From Leptolyngbya sp. Heron Island J (lineage in GTDB: Bacteria > Cyanobacteriota > Cyanobacteriia > Phormidesmidales > Phormidesmidaceae): a stretch of 49,194 nt of DNA. The notes below the pieces were generated by a model, which was not told where the DNA came from, made no database searches, and worked only from the letters and a program-made list of their open reading frames with translations. The DNA lies in NCBI RefSeq assembly GCF_000482245.1, contig NZ_AWNH01000094.1, positions 1-49,194 of the forward strand, given 5' to 3'. Position numbers and translations under genes: made by a program. This document shows positions 7,944-16,658 of this stretch, in pieces. The stretch's first letter is position 1. Each line of letters opens with the position of its first letter.

Positions 7944-8752
7944 AGCCGTAGGGTTAACTGCCGTCCAATGGCAAATCGTAACAGTCTGCCTGGATGGGCC
8001 GAGCCCCGCAGGACGGGACCCCGCAAATATCTGTTGAGCAACAACCGCCCCAGACCTTTGATGCGACCATAGGTGCGTTCTTTAAAGAGTTCACCATAGG
8101 GTGGGTCAAAGGCTAGTGGTCCATAGAGAACATCAGCTCGATGGGTGGTGCTGAGATTGTTCTGCCGATGTTCAGGATTAGGAATGCCGCCATGTTCGCC
8201 ATAGTTACGCCAGGGGACATAGTTGTGGAAGTTGCGATCGCGCAGATAATACTCAATGCCTGAATCCCAGGGAGTATAGGTTTCCGGGCCAGGGTCTGCT
8301 TGAATCGCTTCGGCCAGCTCAATCAGCCGCCAGGCACTCTTTTTTGTGACTATATAGGCCACCATAGCGGTTGAATATCCCTGGGCATAGCCTTGGTCGG
8401 TAATGTTATAAATCTGGGCGGCACAGGTGTAGAGCCAGGCGATACCAAGATTTTTGTCAGCTGGGTCAAAGGGGGCTGGCAGCTCAGCAAAGTTAGCCAC
8501 GGGTACAAAGTCTGCTTCCACAATCAGCGTGGGTTTTTCAGATAGCAGGGCTTGCTCCCAAGCCTTGCGATGATTCAGCAAACACAGGTAGCTACGGGAG
8601 TAGGTTTTGTACTCTGAACGATGGATTTGACGTAGCACTTCAACCTGACACCCGGCACTGTTGAGAAATGTGGCCAATGGTTCAGTTTGCTCTCGATAGG
8701 CAAGGATAAATGTATGACCAATTGAATCCACTAAGGGTTGAGTCATGGTCAT
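7940..8752 (-). CDS. Glycosyltransferase family 25-like protein
   Basis: About 270 residues. The region LCLLNHRKAWEQAL...PTLIVEADFVPV resembles the conserved S-x2-H-x2-AW...LIxEDD core of LPS glycosyltransferase family 25, although the usual acidic pair appears as EAD. A conserved-looking DSGIEYYLRDRNFHNY segment follows at about 165-180. The basic C-terminus (RLLLNRYLRGP) could contact membrane lipid. Substrate unknown; a role in cell-surface polysaccharide is inferred. ATG at 8752 is chosen; GTG 8755 and ATG 8746 are alternatives. Confidence 0.62.
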   Translation of the reverse strand: MTMTQPLVDSIGHTFILAYREQTEPLATFLNSAGCQVEVLRQIHRSEYKTYSRSYLCLLNHRKAWEQALLSEKPTLIVEADFVPVANFAELPAPFDPADKNLGIAWLYTCAAQIYNITDQGYAQGYSTAMVAYIVTKKSAWRLIELAEAIQADPGPETYTPWDSGIEYYLRDRNFHNYVPWRNYGEHGGIPNPEHRQNNLSTTHRADVLYGPLAFDPPYGELFKERTYGRIKGLGRLLLNRYLRGPVLRGSAHPGRLLRFAIGRQLTLRL

Positions 8753-8866
8753 CACTCGTTAGCTATTTGTAGTGGAGACTTAAGCTGTTGAACTAAACGG
8801 GCTGTAAGCATGCCATACATCCTGTTTTGGTCATGAATTTTATTTGCGAAGGCATTATCCCTCAGG

Positions 8867-9574
8867 CTATGAGGTTTGAGGTTTGAGGTTTAGCATTGCC
8901 TGAGCAGTAGTTCCTGCATACACTACACCGCCAATGGCACCGAGGAGCACTCCCCAGGTAGTGAGAAACGTTGCTGACCCGAAGGTCTCTGGCAGCATCA
9001 GGCCCAATATGCTAGCGCTGACCCAGCCCAGGGTGCGACCTAGGAGATTCGCAACCCACCAAGGGCGTAGCTTCTGAGCATGCTGTCGCAGGCTGACAAG
9101 CTGGGCCGCTCCCACTACGATGCCAATGACGGCTCCATAAAGTGCAAAGGTCAGCATCATGGGAAGCCATGAAACTACATTGAAAACGCTGCTCCAGCCG
9201 TTGATCGATTGCACCAAGGCATATACGAGGCCAAATACAAATAGGCCGATCCATGAGCCTAGGTAGCTACCGATAATATTGGCCAGTATCCACTGCCAAA
9301 TTTTGAGCCTGGGTAGCTGACGCTTGAGCACCAAGGCTTGGAGTGGCCCAGTGATCGCTCCCACAATAAAACCTGCAACTGACAGGGCGGCAAAGGGGGA
9401 TGGCGAGAGACTAAGTAAGAAGCTCAAGGGGGTAGCGATCGCAAACCCCAACCCATTGGCTCCTACCCACAGCCACAAAAGTTTTTTAGTAGAACCTTGA
9501 AATAAGACGTTAGTACCAGTATTCAAGGGCTCTGATGGAGATACGTTCGACGGATCAGAATTGGCAGAGGGCAT
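8867..9574 (-). CDS. Hypothetical polytopic membrane protein
   Basis: 235 residues with a polar N-terminus of about 30 and then about six hydrophobic segments rich in Gly, Ala and Leu. Conserved-looking polar features include GPLQALVLKRQL after helix 2 and a similar AAQLVSLRQHAQKL after helix 4, suggesting an internal duplication of about 90 residues. The last codons arise from a triple GAGGTTT-type heptamer repeat (near 8871-8890), so the C-terminal NLKPQTS may be a recent slippage product. No function recognised. Confidence 0.65.
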   Translation of the reverse strand: MPSANSDPSNVSPSEPLNTGTNVLFQGSTKKLLWLWVGANGLGFAIATPLSFLLSLSPSPFAALSVAGFIVGAITGPLQALVLKRQLPRLKIWQWILANIIGSYLGSWIGLFVFGLVYALVQSINGWSSVFNVVSWLPMMLTFALYGAVIGIVVGAAQLVSLRQHAQKLRPWWVANLLGRTLGWVSASILGLMLPETFGSATFLTTWGVLLGAIGGVVYAGTTAQAMLNLKPQTS

Positions 9575-9663
9575 AGAACGTACACACAGGGGAACAGTTA
9601 GATATACATAAATCAGTAGTCCCTTTCCCCATAGGCTGACAGCGATGGTTCCACGTATGTTAA

Positions 9664-10644
9664 CTAGGGCAGCTCTACCGAAGTGGGTTTAGCAATGTGG
9701 GGGAGTCCCCAGCCTAGTTTTTCACGCAGTACTTTGAAAAACTCTGGGTCTTTGAGGCGGATAAACTTTGCTGAAAACTTAGCCTGCTGCAAACACACCC
9801 GATCCCCGGGTGCTACATAGCAGCCTGCATTACCATCAACGACCATGACCAATGGGTCCGGATTGGCCGATGATACCGTTACCAGCTCGGCACTGGGAAA
9901 AACTAACCCGCGAGCGGCTAGGGAATGGGGGCAAATTGGAATCAGCTGTAAAACTGGTACCCCTGGTGTGATCACTGGCCCGCCTGCCGATAAAGAATAG
10001 GCGGTTGACCCCGTCGGTGTCGAAATAATGATGCCATCTGCGGCAATATCAACCGGTGCATGGCGACCAATGGTGACTTCAAAATGGCACATGCTTGTCA
10101 GTGGCTCACGGTTGATGGCCACTTCATTTAGACACAGTGCCTCCCAGACAGACTGGTTATTTCGGATCAGTCGCACCGCTACCATAGTGCGCTCTTCCAC
10201 CTGATAATTACCGGCCAGAACTTGTTCGAGTACGTGGGGCAGCTGATTGAGATAGGTTTCAGTTAAAAAACCCATATGGCCTGTATTGACGGTTAATAGG
10301 GGAATACCCGCCGGAGCTACTTGCCGAAATGCGGATAGGACAGTGCCGTCACCCCCCAGTACGATGGCAAAATCCATCGAGTCATCAAACTCTTTGGGAA
10401 CCAGTGATTCAATGGGGGCTAACGTGGCGGGTTTGTTGGCATTGGCATAGCCCAGTAGACCCCCTAGTCCTGTTGCCGTCGCTACTTGACAACCATACGC
10501 CTCAAGTTTGGCCGTTAACTCCTGAGTAACTTGACAGGCAACGGGTTTGACATCGTTATAAATGATGCCAACCTTTTTACCAATCTTTTCAGGGGGGTTT
10601 TGTTGATAGGGAAGGTTTTTAGAAACCGAGGGCACGTTCAACAT
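9664..10644 (-). CDS. nadK: NAD kinase
   Basis: This enzyme phosphorylates NAD+ to NADP+. The 326-residue protein has the GGDGT motif at 97-101 (ATP/NAD site), NTGHMGFL at 120-127, and the [21 protein letters not shown] block near 203-223 that is diagnostic of the family. It resembles the longer cyanobacterial form that carries an N-terminal extension. It is monocistronic by layout, divergent from the DUF3146 gene. Cyanobacteria usually carry two NAD kinases; which paralogue this is cannot be decided here. Confidence 0.95.
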   Translation of the reverse strand: MLNVPSVSKNLPYQQNPPEKIGKKVGIIYNDVKPVACQVTQELTAKLEAYGCQVATATGLGGLLGYANANKPATLAPIESLVPKEFDDSMDFAIVLGGDGTVLSAFRQVAPAGIPLLTVNTGHMGFLTETYLNQLPHVLEQVLAGNYQVEERTMVAVRLIRNNQSVWEALCLNEVAINREPLTSMCHFEVTIGRHAPVDIAADGIIISTPTGSTAYSLSAGGPVITPGVPVLQLIPICPHSLAARGLVFPSAELVTVSSANPDPLVMVVDGNAGCYVAPGDRVCLQQAKFSAKFIRLKDPEFFKVLREKLGWGLPHIAKPTSVELP

Positions 10645-10792
10645 CCGACCTAATCGATATCCTTTAGGCTACCGTCTTTAGCTCTTTCTTGAACAGTTGG
10701 CTACCCTTAGCGGATCTGATTTTTCTGCATTAGAGGGTAGCTCTCAAGCAAAGAGGTGGCTATCTTAACTCTAAAGCCCTCTTCTGCATAAT

Positions 10793-11062
10793 GTGCCTGT
10801 GACTGCTCAACGTTTACCCGAAACTACCGCCCACGTCCGCATTACTTATCAATCCTGGCAACATGGCAAACTTGAAGGCGAAGTAAGCGCTAATGATTTT
10901 GCCTGGCAGTTTCAATGGAAATTTCGTGGTGGTCACCTGAGGGTGGAGCCATCACTTGGGCGTGCTTTGATTCAGGAACCCCTGGGCCGGTTTTTAGAAC
11001 GGTTTGACTATCAGCTAGAGCCCGGTGGGGACTATTCATTTACGATTCGCGCTCAGCTATAA
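10793..11062 (+). CDS. DUF3146-family protein
   Basis: An 89-residue soluble protein rich in Trp, Phe and Gln (HVRITYQSWQHGKLEGEV, FAWQFQWKFR, LEPGGDYSFTI). It matches my recollection of the cyanobacterial DUF3146 family. The alternating beta pattern suggests a small beta-sheet fold. The start is GTG at 10793; the ATG two bases earlier is out of frame. Its function is unknown. It precedes the DUF3119-DUF3086-plsY run on the same strand, after a 91-bp gap. Confidence 0.78.
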   Translation: MPVTAQRLPETTAHVRITYQSWQHGKLEGEVSANDFAWQFQWKFRGGHLRVEPSLGRALIQEPLGRFLERFDYQLEPGGDYSFTIRAQL

Positions 11063-11153
11063 GGGCAACCCTGAAATTTTGGGGCGGTCATAACGCTTGT
11101 CGGTAAAGTAGTCTAAAGTGCCCAATAAATATGCCTTTAACTAGTGCTTTGTC

Positions 11154-11549
11154 ATGGCAACCTTATCTTCTGCGTCCTCCCAAGGTGCGACACTCCGTCC
11201 CGACTATCGTCTATCCTTGTCGATTCTCTTCATTGGTCTGTGTCTAGTATTTGTGCAAACTTGGGTGGGCTTGGTGATTGCCCTATTGGGGCTGTTTCTT
11301 GTTGTGCAAACAACGATTATTCGCCTAACGTTTACTGATGTGGAATTGCAGGTGTGCCGGGGAACGACGATCTTACGGCAATTTCCCTATGCTGAGTGGC
11401 AGAGTTGGACGGTGTTTTGGTCGCCAGTGCCGATTTTGTTCTACTTTCGTGAGGTGAAGAGTATTCACTTTTTACCGATGCTATTTAATCCGGTTGAGCT
11501 GCGGGATCAATTGAACCAACACTGTGAAACTGTGGGGTTAGACCGCTAG
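11154..11549 (+). CDS. DUF3119-family protein
   Basis: 131 residues. A short polar N-terminus leads to two close hydrophobic segments (about 22-52), followed by a PH-domain-like beta-rich C-terminus (LTFTDVELQV, TTILRQFPYAEWQSWTVFW, FLPMLFNPVELRDQL). This layout fits cyanobacterial/plastid DUF3119. It sits 44 bp before the DUF3086 gene, an association that looks operonic. Function unknown. Confidence 0.78.
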   Translation: MATLSSASSQGATLRPDYRLSLSILFIGLCLVFVQTWVGLVIALLGLFLVVQTTIIRLTFTDVELQVCRGTTILRQFPYAEWQSWTVFWSPVPILFYFREVKSIHFLPMLFNPVELRDQLNQHCETVGLDR

Positions 11550-11593
11550 TCAACTGTGACTAACGCCGAAAAACAAAAGAGCACGTTAAAACT

Positions 11594-12562
11594 ATGCCTC
11601 CTGAAGAGTTTGCTGATTCGTCTGATAAGCCATCTAAGGATATGCCTTTGCCACCTTTGCGGGCATCGTCCAGCCGCAGCGTGGATGCTGATATTGCTCG
11701 CTTGGTGCAGGCTGGGCTGCAGGATTTAGAATCTCGTCGCCAGGCGCTACAGCAGGAAGTTGAACAGTTAGAACGACGTCGCGATCGCATTCAGGCAGAA
11801 ATGCGCACTACTTTTGCCGGTGCATCCCAGGACTTGGCTGTGCGGCTACAGGGTTTCAAAGAGTACTTAGTCGGTAGTTTGCAGGATTTAGCCACATCGG
11901 CTGAGCAGCTAGATCTGGTACCGCCTGAGCCAAAGTCGTCGCCACCTGAGACGGGGGCTTATCGTTCTGCTGCCATTCCTGAGCCACCTGCTAGCGATAT
12001 GGCGACGACTGCATTCTCCATACAACGGTTTGAAGAACAGCGAGAGCGGGTGCGTAGTTTGATCGATCAATATCGCACCCGACCGGATTATTACGGTCCT
12101 CCCTGGCAGCTACGGCGCACCTTTGAAACGATCCATGCTGACCGTGTATCCAATTGGTTTTTTACCCAAGGGGGACGGGGGGCGGTCAAGAGTCTGGGCA
12201 GTCGGCTGCAAAATGTGTTGGTGGCATCGGGGGCCATATCAGCACTCTATGCGCTCTATGGCGACCGTTTATGCACAATGGTGCTGGCTAATACGCCTGA
12301 ACGTTTGGGGGAATGGCGGCGTTGGCTGCAGGACTGCTTGGGGGTCTCACGGGCTGATTTTGGCTCAAATCGGGGCATTATGCTGTTTGAGGTGCCAGAA
12401 TCTATGGTGCAACGAGCTGAGCGACTGCTAGATAATGGTTATCTGCCACTGCTGATCATTGATGAATCGGAGGATAAATTGCCATTGGCGGCGTTGCGTT
12501 TCCCCTTGTGGCTGGTGTTTGCACCAGATCCGACGAATCCAATCCAGGATGATTATTACTAG
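11594..12562 (+). CDS. DUF3086-family protein
   Basis: 322 residues. A disordered N-terminus (1-40) precedes a coiled coil (about 40-80, LESRRQALQQEVEQLERRRDRI). A Pro-rich linker follows, then a conserved C-terminal domain from about 160 containing PDYYGPPWQLRRTFE, VSNWFFTQGGRGAVKSLGSR and DYGSNRG-like segments. This fits the cyanobacterial DUF3086 family. It lies between DUF3119 and plsY, so a link with membrane lipid synthesis or the envelope is possible, but this is only context. Confidence 0.8.
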   Translation: MPPEEFADSSDKPSKDMPLPPLRASSSRSVDADIARLVQAGLQDLESRRQALQQEVEQLERRRDRIQAEMRTTFAGASQDLAVRLQGFKEYLVGSLQDLATSAEQLDLVPPEPKSSPPETGAYRSAAIPEPPASDMATTAFSIQRFEEQRERVRSLIDQYRTRPDYYGPPWQLRRTFETIHADRVSNWFFTQGGRGAVKSLGSRLQNVLVASGAISALYALYGDRLCTMVLANTPERLGEWRRWLQDCLGVSRADFGSNRGIMLFEVPESMVQRAERLLDNGYLPLLIIDESEDKLPLAALRFPLWLVFAPDPTNPIQDDYY

Positions 12563-12648
12563 TCTATAACTAGTCCATGGGTAGTTTGCCGTAAGCCCAT
12601 AACCGCCTAAACTAAAATCGGATTGGGTTTTTAGGGATTAATTGCCTT

Positions 12649-13263
12649 ATGGTTTGGTGGGTTGCAGGCGGGTTGCTGGTGTTAGCTTATTTGCTGGGAT
12701 CGCTGCCTACGGGCTATGTGATCGCAAAGCTGGTCCAGGGAATTGATATTCGTGAGCATGGCTCAGGCAATACGGGAGCCACTAATGTATTCCGGGTAGT
12801 TGGTAAGCAGGCTGGGATCACGGTTTTGGTGATCGACTTGATCAAGGGGCTGTTGGCTGTTTTGGTAGCCCGTTGGGTGATGAATCAGTTTGATGCTGAG
12901 CTATCGACCTGGGTGCAAACCCTGTCGGGATTATTGGCTATTCTCGGCCATAGCCGTTCTGTGTGGCTAAACTTTACTGGCGGGAAGTCGGCAGCGACCG
13001 GATTGGGGGTGATACTAGCGCTGGCTTGGCCGGTGGGTTTAGGAACGGCTGCTGTGTTCGGTCTGGTGTTTGGTCTTTCCCGCACGGTATCGTTGGGGTC
13101 TATTTCTGCTGCGATCGCAGCTCCAATCCTCATGTTTCTAACGCAGCAGCCACTGCCATTCATTTTGCTGGTGCTTTTAGGTGGTGTCTACGTGATCATT
13201 CGCCACCGTAGCAATATCTCCAGACTGTTAGCGGGCACCGAACCCAAGCTGGGTAATAGCTAA
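12649..13263 (+). CDS. plsY: Acyl-phosphate:glycerol-3-phosphate acyltransferase
   Basis: PlsY transfers the acyl chain from acylphosphate to glycerol-3-phosphate, making lysophosphatidate, the first committed phospholipid step. The 204-residue polytopic protein carries the motifs GSLPTGYVIAK, GSGNTGATN, GHSRSVWLNFTGGKSAATGLG and RHRSNISRLLAGTE at family positions. It is the last gene of the plus-strand DUF3119-DUF3086-plsY group and converges on proC across an 81-bp gap. Confidence 0.95.
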   Translation: MVWWVAGGLLVLAYLLGSLPTGYVIAKLVQGIDIREHGSGNTGATNVFRVVGKQAGITVLVIDLIKGLLAVLVARWVMNQFDAELSTWVQTLSGLLAILGHSRSVWLNFTGGKSAATGLGVILALAWPVGLGTAAVFGLVFGLSRTVSLGSISAAIAAPILMFLTQQPLPFILLVLLGGVYVIIRHRSNISRLLAGTEPKLGNS

Positions 13264-13344
13264 AAGCAACATGTAAATATGCAGATAAATATGCAAACCT
13301 AAGACCGGGAAATCTACTTTTTTACTGCTTTGCCCCTGGTTTCC

Positions 13345-14172
13345 CTACTGATTCCCTAATTCCCTGGAGCGACTGCTGGCGGCTCTCACAGCCTCGATCA
13401 GTGCTGAGCGTAACCCCAACTCCTCTAAACAAGCAATACCAGAAATGGTTGTACCACCAGGGCTAGTGACTCGATCCTTGAGCACAGCCGGGTGCATACC
13501 GGTTTTTTGTAGCAACTGAGCTGTGCCCAGAACCGTCTGCAGTGCAAGCTTATTAGCAGTTGTCCGTGATAGTCCAGCCGCCACACCACCGTCTGCCAAA
13601 GACTCAATCACAATAGCAACATAAGCTGGCCCAGACCCTGATAACCCCGTAACGCCATCCAGTAGGGGCTCTGCCACCTGAACAACATCCCCAACCGCGC
13701 TGAAAAGCTGTTTGGCTAAATCTATATGTTCAGCAATCGCTCGGCTGCCAATTGAAATGGCTGTCATGCCACAGCCGACTGTTGCCGGAGTATTGGGCAT
13801 TGCTCGAATTACTGGCCAACCGGGAACGGCTTGCTCTAGGCGAGCGATCGCAACACCGGCCAAAATAGAAATAACCAGGGGAGGATCAACAACAACCCCT
13901 GAAAAATCCCTAGCAACGCTATCAAAAACCTGAGGCTTAATCGCTAAAACGATAACGTCACTATGCTCAATGACCTCACGATTACTGTGGGTAGTGCGAA
14001 TACTGTACTGTTCGGCGAGCAGCTGTCGCCGCTCATGGGATAGATCGGACACTAAAATAGAGTCCGGTGTATGCATTCCTTTAGAGAGTAGACAGGATAA
14101 CAGGGCTTCTCCCATTACACCGCCACCAATAATGCCGAGTTTAGCAGCAGGCAAAGATCCAAGGCCTCCCAA
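13345..14172 (-). CDS. proC: Pyrroline-5-carboxylate reductase
   Basis: ProC reduces 1-pyrroline-5-carboxylate to L-proline with NAD(P)H. The 275-residue protein has the Rossmann motif IIGGGVMGEALL (14-25), the VLAIKPQ and IRAMPNTPA segments, and the family signature in LSGSGPAYV and RVTSPGGTTISG. It lies downstream of sepF on the same strand (137-bp gap), the order sepF-proC being common in cyanobacteria. Confidence 0.96.
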   Translation of the reverse strand: MGGLGSLPAAKLGIIGGGVMGEALLSCLLSKGMHTPDSILVSDLSHERRQLLAEQYSIRTTHSNREVIEHSDVIVLAIKPQVFDSVARDFSGVVVDPPLVISILAGVAIARLEQAVPGWPVIRAMPNTPATVGCGMTAISIGSRAIAEHIDLAKQLFSAVGDVVQVAEPLLDGVTGLSGSGPAYVAIVIESLADGGVAAGLSRTTANKLALQTVLGTAQLLQKTGMHPAVLKDRVTSPGGTTISGIACLEELGLRSALIEAVRAASSRSRELGNQ

Positions 14173-14309
14173 TGAGCTGATAGCCCCCTAAGAATACCGT
14201 GAAATGGACCCATAACCCCTACTCGCCAACGACAAGCCAGGACGATGATGGTAAATCAGTGAAGAGACGCTCAACATCGCCCTGAATGGCTTTACCGTTG
14301 CCTTTTTCA

Positions 14310-14960
14310 TTAGGCCATGCGTGCCACTTGCTCAGTAGCCCAAGCGGGTGTAGGTGCTGCTGTAGAGGCCACACTGGGCTCTTCTTGCATGGGTAGAGTA
14401 TCGTCAGCATCAACAGGCATGCTGACCTGTACACAGTTGGGGGTAAACAGGAAGATGCTTTCGCCAATGCGCTCCTGGTGACCGTCCATAGCATAGGTTC
14501 CACCTGCGACAAAGTCTACTGCCCGCTGAGCTTGGTCAGGGTCCATGATAGTCAGGTTCAATACTACTGACTTTCGCTCACGTAGTGCCTGAATTGCCTG
14601 GGGCATTTCCTCAAAGGAACGAGGCTCCATCACAATCACCTCGGATACTCCGTTAATTGCACCAGGCATACCAATCACGTTGCTCACACTACTCATGGAA
14701 TTATTCATGTTCATGGAAACCATACCAGAATCGGTTGACATTACTCGATCACGAACGCGGCGACGCGGAGCGCGAGTCTCAGTTGCCGCAGTAGATACAC
14801 CTGTTACAGGCTGAGGCTGGGGTTGAGGCTGGGGAGCTTGATTCTCTTGTTCGTAGAGATTTTGATACTCCTCACCATCCATTTCGTCATATTCATACTC
14901 ATAGTCGGCCGGGTCATTAAGGCCAACAAAGTCACGTAATTTAGTAAAAATGGTGCTCAC
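14310..14960 (-). CDS. sepF: Cell division protein SepF (Cdv2)
   Basis: SepF binds FtsZ and the membrane and helps form the division ring. The 216-residue protein has the expected membrane-binding N-terminus ([14 protein letters not shown]), an acidic Tyr-rich stretch, a long disordered linker with a PQ repeat (about 43-51) and many Met/Asn/Ser, and the C-terminal globular domain with [41 protein letters not shown] and [10 protein letters not shown]. The linker is unusually Met-rich ([17 protein letters not shown]). It precedes proC. Confidence 0.94.
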   Translation of the reverse strand: MSTIFTKLRDFVGLNDPADYEYEYDEMDGEEYQNLYEQENQAPQPQPQPQPVTGVSTAATETRAPRRRVRDRVMSTDSGMVSMNMNNSMSSVSNVIGMPGAINGVSEVIVMEPRSFEEMPQAIQALRERKSVVLNLTIMDPDQAQRAVDFVAGGTYAMDGHQERIGESIFLFTPNCVQVSMPVDADDTLPMQEEPSVASTAAPTPAWATEQVARMA

Positions 14961-15379
14961 GGCTGAAACTCCGTCATGGCTAGGACTAACTTGGCTAGGG
15001 AAACTCTCAAAACTTGACCAACAAGCATTCGAGAGATTGCTTGAGACTAAAGTGAACCATTAATGGCTTGAAATATCAGCTAGGGATTACTGATAGCTCT
15101 AACCCCATTACCTAAGACCAGGAATACTGTAGACTCCTTGCGCTCAAACGGCAATGGTAGGACAAACGTCATAAAGCATGAGTACGCTTGCAGTGGTCGT
15201 TCAACCTGGAGAATTAAACCCCTTGAGTCGAATTTGAAAATACCCGTGAATAATCGCTCGGGAATAACTTTGAGCCACAGTATACACGAATCGCTCAAAA
15301 AAAATCATCAATTGCAAAGATCGGTCTAAATATCTTGAACCTTTTTTGGGTAAGAGATAGCTCTGAATGCTCAAAACCT
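14961..15379. other. Intergenic region upstream of sepF
   Basis: The pipY stop and the sepF start are 419 bp apart, so sepF probably has its own promoter here. A 72-codon minus-strand frame (15080-15298) is open but shows no ribosome-binding site or recognisable domain; I do not call it. No terminator with a clear T-run was found. Confidence 0.45.
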
Positions 15380-16096
15380 TTAGCTGCGGGAGCCGAACAG
15401 TGTAGTTCCTAATCGAATGATATTGGCTCCAGCTGCGATCGCAACCGGAAAGTCCTGGGACATTCCCATTGAAAAGTAACGAATCGGTAATGATGTTTCC
15501 TGATGTTTTGCCAGGGATTGACCTAGAGTATAGGCGCGCTCAAAAAAATCCTGAGCTTGAGATATTAACAGACCATAGGGCGGGATCGCCATGATCCCCG
15601 CCAATTCTAGGTGAGATAGCTGAGCTAAATCGGGCAATGCTTGCCAAAGTTCAGCCTCGGTTAAACCATGTTTGTTTGGATCTGCCAACAGTTTTACCTG
15701 TAGACAACAAACAGGAGAACGAGATAGCTCAGCCGCTATTTGATCTAAACGTCGAGCTAATTTCAGACTATCTACAGAGTGAATCCAATCAAAATGTTGT
15801 ACGGCTTTACGCGCTTTATTGGTTTGAAGATGGCCAATAAAGTGCCAGGTAATATCCGGCAGATCGGCAAGTTCTGCCTGTTTAGTAATCGCTTCTTGCA
15901 CCTTGTTTTCGCCAAAGTCCCGTAAGCCTGCTGCATAGGCTGCCCGAATGGCGTCGGCAGGAAACGTTTTGCTCACAGCTACCAAACGAACGTTGCCAGG
16001 TAGCGACAATCGCTCGACACGCTGGGCAATTTGTTGACTATTCCATGAAGTCAACCGTGGGGCAGAGCTTTGGCCGGTATCCGCAGCGTTCATCAT
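15380..16096 (-). CDS. pipY: PipY, YggS/PLPBP-family pyridoxal-phosphate-binding protein
   Basis: PipY is the cyanobacterial member of the PLP-homeostasis family, a single-domain TIM barrel with no known catalytic reaction. The PLP lysine is K43 in LVAVSKTFP; GENKVQEA, WHFIGHLQTNK and the phosphate-binding SMGMSQDFPVAI follow in family order. Length (238) is slightly above average because of the N-terminus. The start ATG (16094-16096) overlaps the pipX stop, so the two are translationally coupled, as is usual in cyanobacteria. Confidence 0.95.
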   Translation of the reverse strand: MMNAADTGQSSAPRLTSWNSQQIAQRVERLSLPGNVRLVAVSKTFPADAIRAAYAAGLRDFGENKVQEAITKQAELADLPDITWHFIGHLQTNKARKAVQHFDWIHSVDSLKLARRLDQIAAELSRSPVCCLQVKLLADPNKHGLTEAELWQALPDLAQLSHLELAGIMAIPPYGLLISQAQDFFERAYTLGQSLAKHQETSLPIRYFSMGMSQDFPVAIAAGANIIRLGTTLFGSRS

Positions 16097-16365
16097 TGAA
16101 ACGTTCGCTTATACACTTTGTTTAAGTGCTCAAATTCATTATATTGGCCAGCCTGACGCAATATACGCAGTCTTGTCTCTAGCATCATCCGGGCTTCGGT
16201 ACGACCAATGGGATCAAAGAGTAATCCCGCCGCCCGGTCAACTTTTGCCAGAAAAAATAGCCTTTGGGCATAGAGCGTGGTAAACAGCTCTTTATCGCCA
16301 TCCACCAGGCAAATCCGAAACAACAGCCCAAAGTCGGGGTGATTAAGATAAGTTTCAGTGCTCAT
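16093..16365 (-). CDS. pipX: PipX, PII-interacting protein and NtcA co-activator
   Basis: PipX binds NtcA when 2-oxoglutarate is high and is sequestered by PII when nitrogen is plentiful, so it links nitrogen status to transcription. The 90-residue protein matches the family along its length: ETYLNHPDFGLLFRIC at the start, LYAQRLFFL, IGRTEARMMLETRLR and a RTFQ terminus. The Tudor-like beta domain is followed by two helices. It overlaps pipY by four bases. I found no clear GTA-N8-TAC NtcA box directly upstream. Confidence 0.96.
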   Translation of the reverse strand: MSTETYLNHPDFGLLFRICLVDGDKELFTTLYAQRLFFLAKVDRAAGLLFDPIGRTEARMMLETRLRILRQAGQYNEFEHLNKVYKRTFQ

Positions 16366-16658
16366 TCAAGGGGTGCGATAAATACGAAAACAAGGACAGT
16401 GAATAGTAGCTTTACTAAAAGTAACTTAATTCTGTTGATTATCTATTGCGTCATGGCTGGAGCATAAACTCTACTCAACAAACTGTCAAAGCAACAGCGT
16501 TCTAAACTTTGTTGACTCATCCTCATCCCGCAATATAGCAAGTATGGCCTGAAAAAGGCTAAAGGCAACCAACACAGCTTCAAAGACACTGATAGAGTTT
16601 ACAGTGTTTCTCCGAACTATCTCCAAGAATTCCTGGATAGCTTCTGAAAACAGCCATT

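Noticed and set aside
14870-14878. ACTCCTCAC-like sequence reminiscent of the Yfr1 small RNA core
   Set aside because: It lies inside the sepF coding region and lacks the flanking hairpins and terminator of Yfr1.
15080-15298. A 72-codon minus-strand ORF between pipY and sepF
   Set aside because: No ribosome-binding site or domain; protein sequence looks random apart from a Leu/Pro/Phe-rich part.
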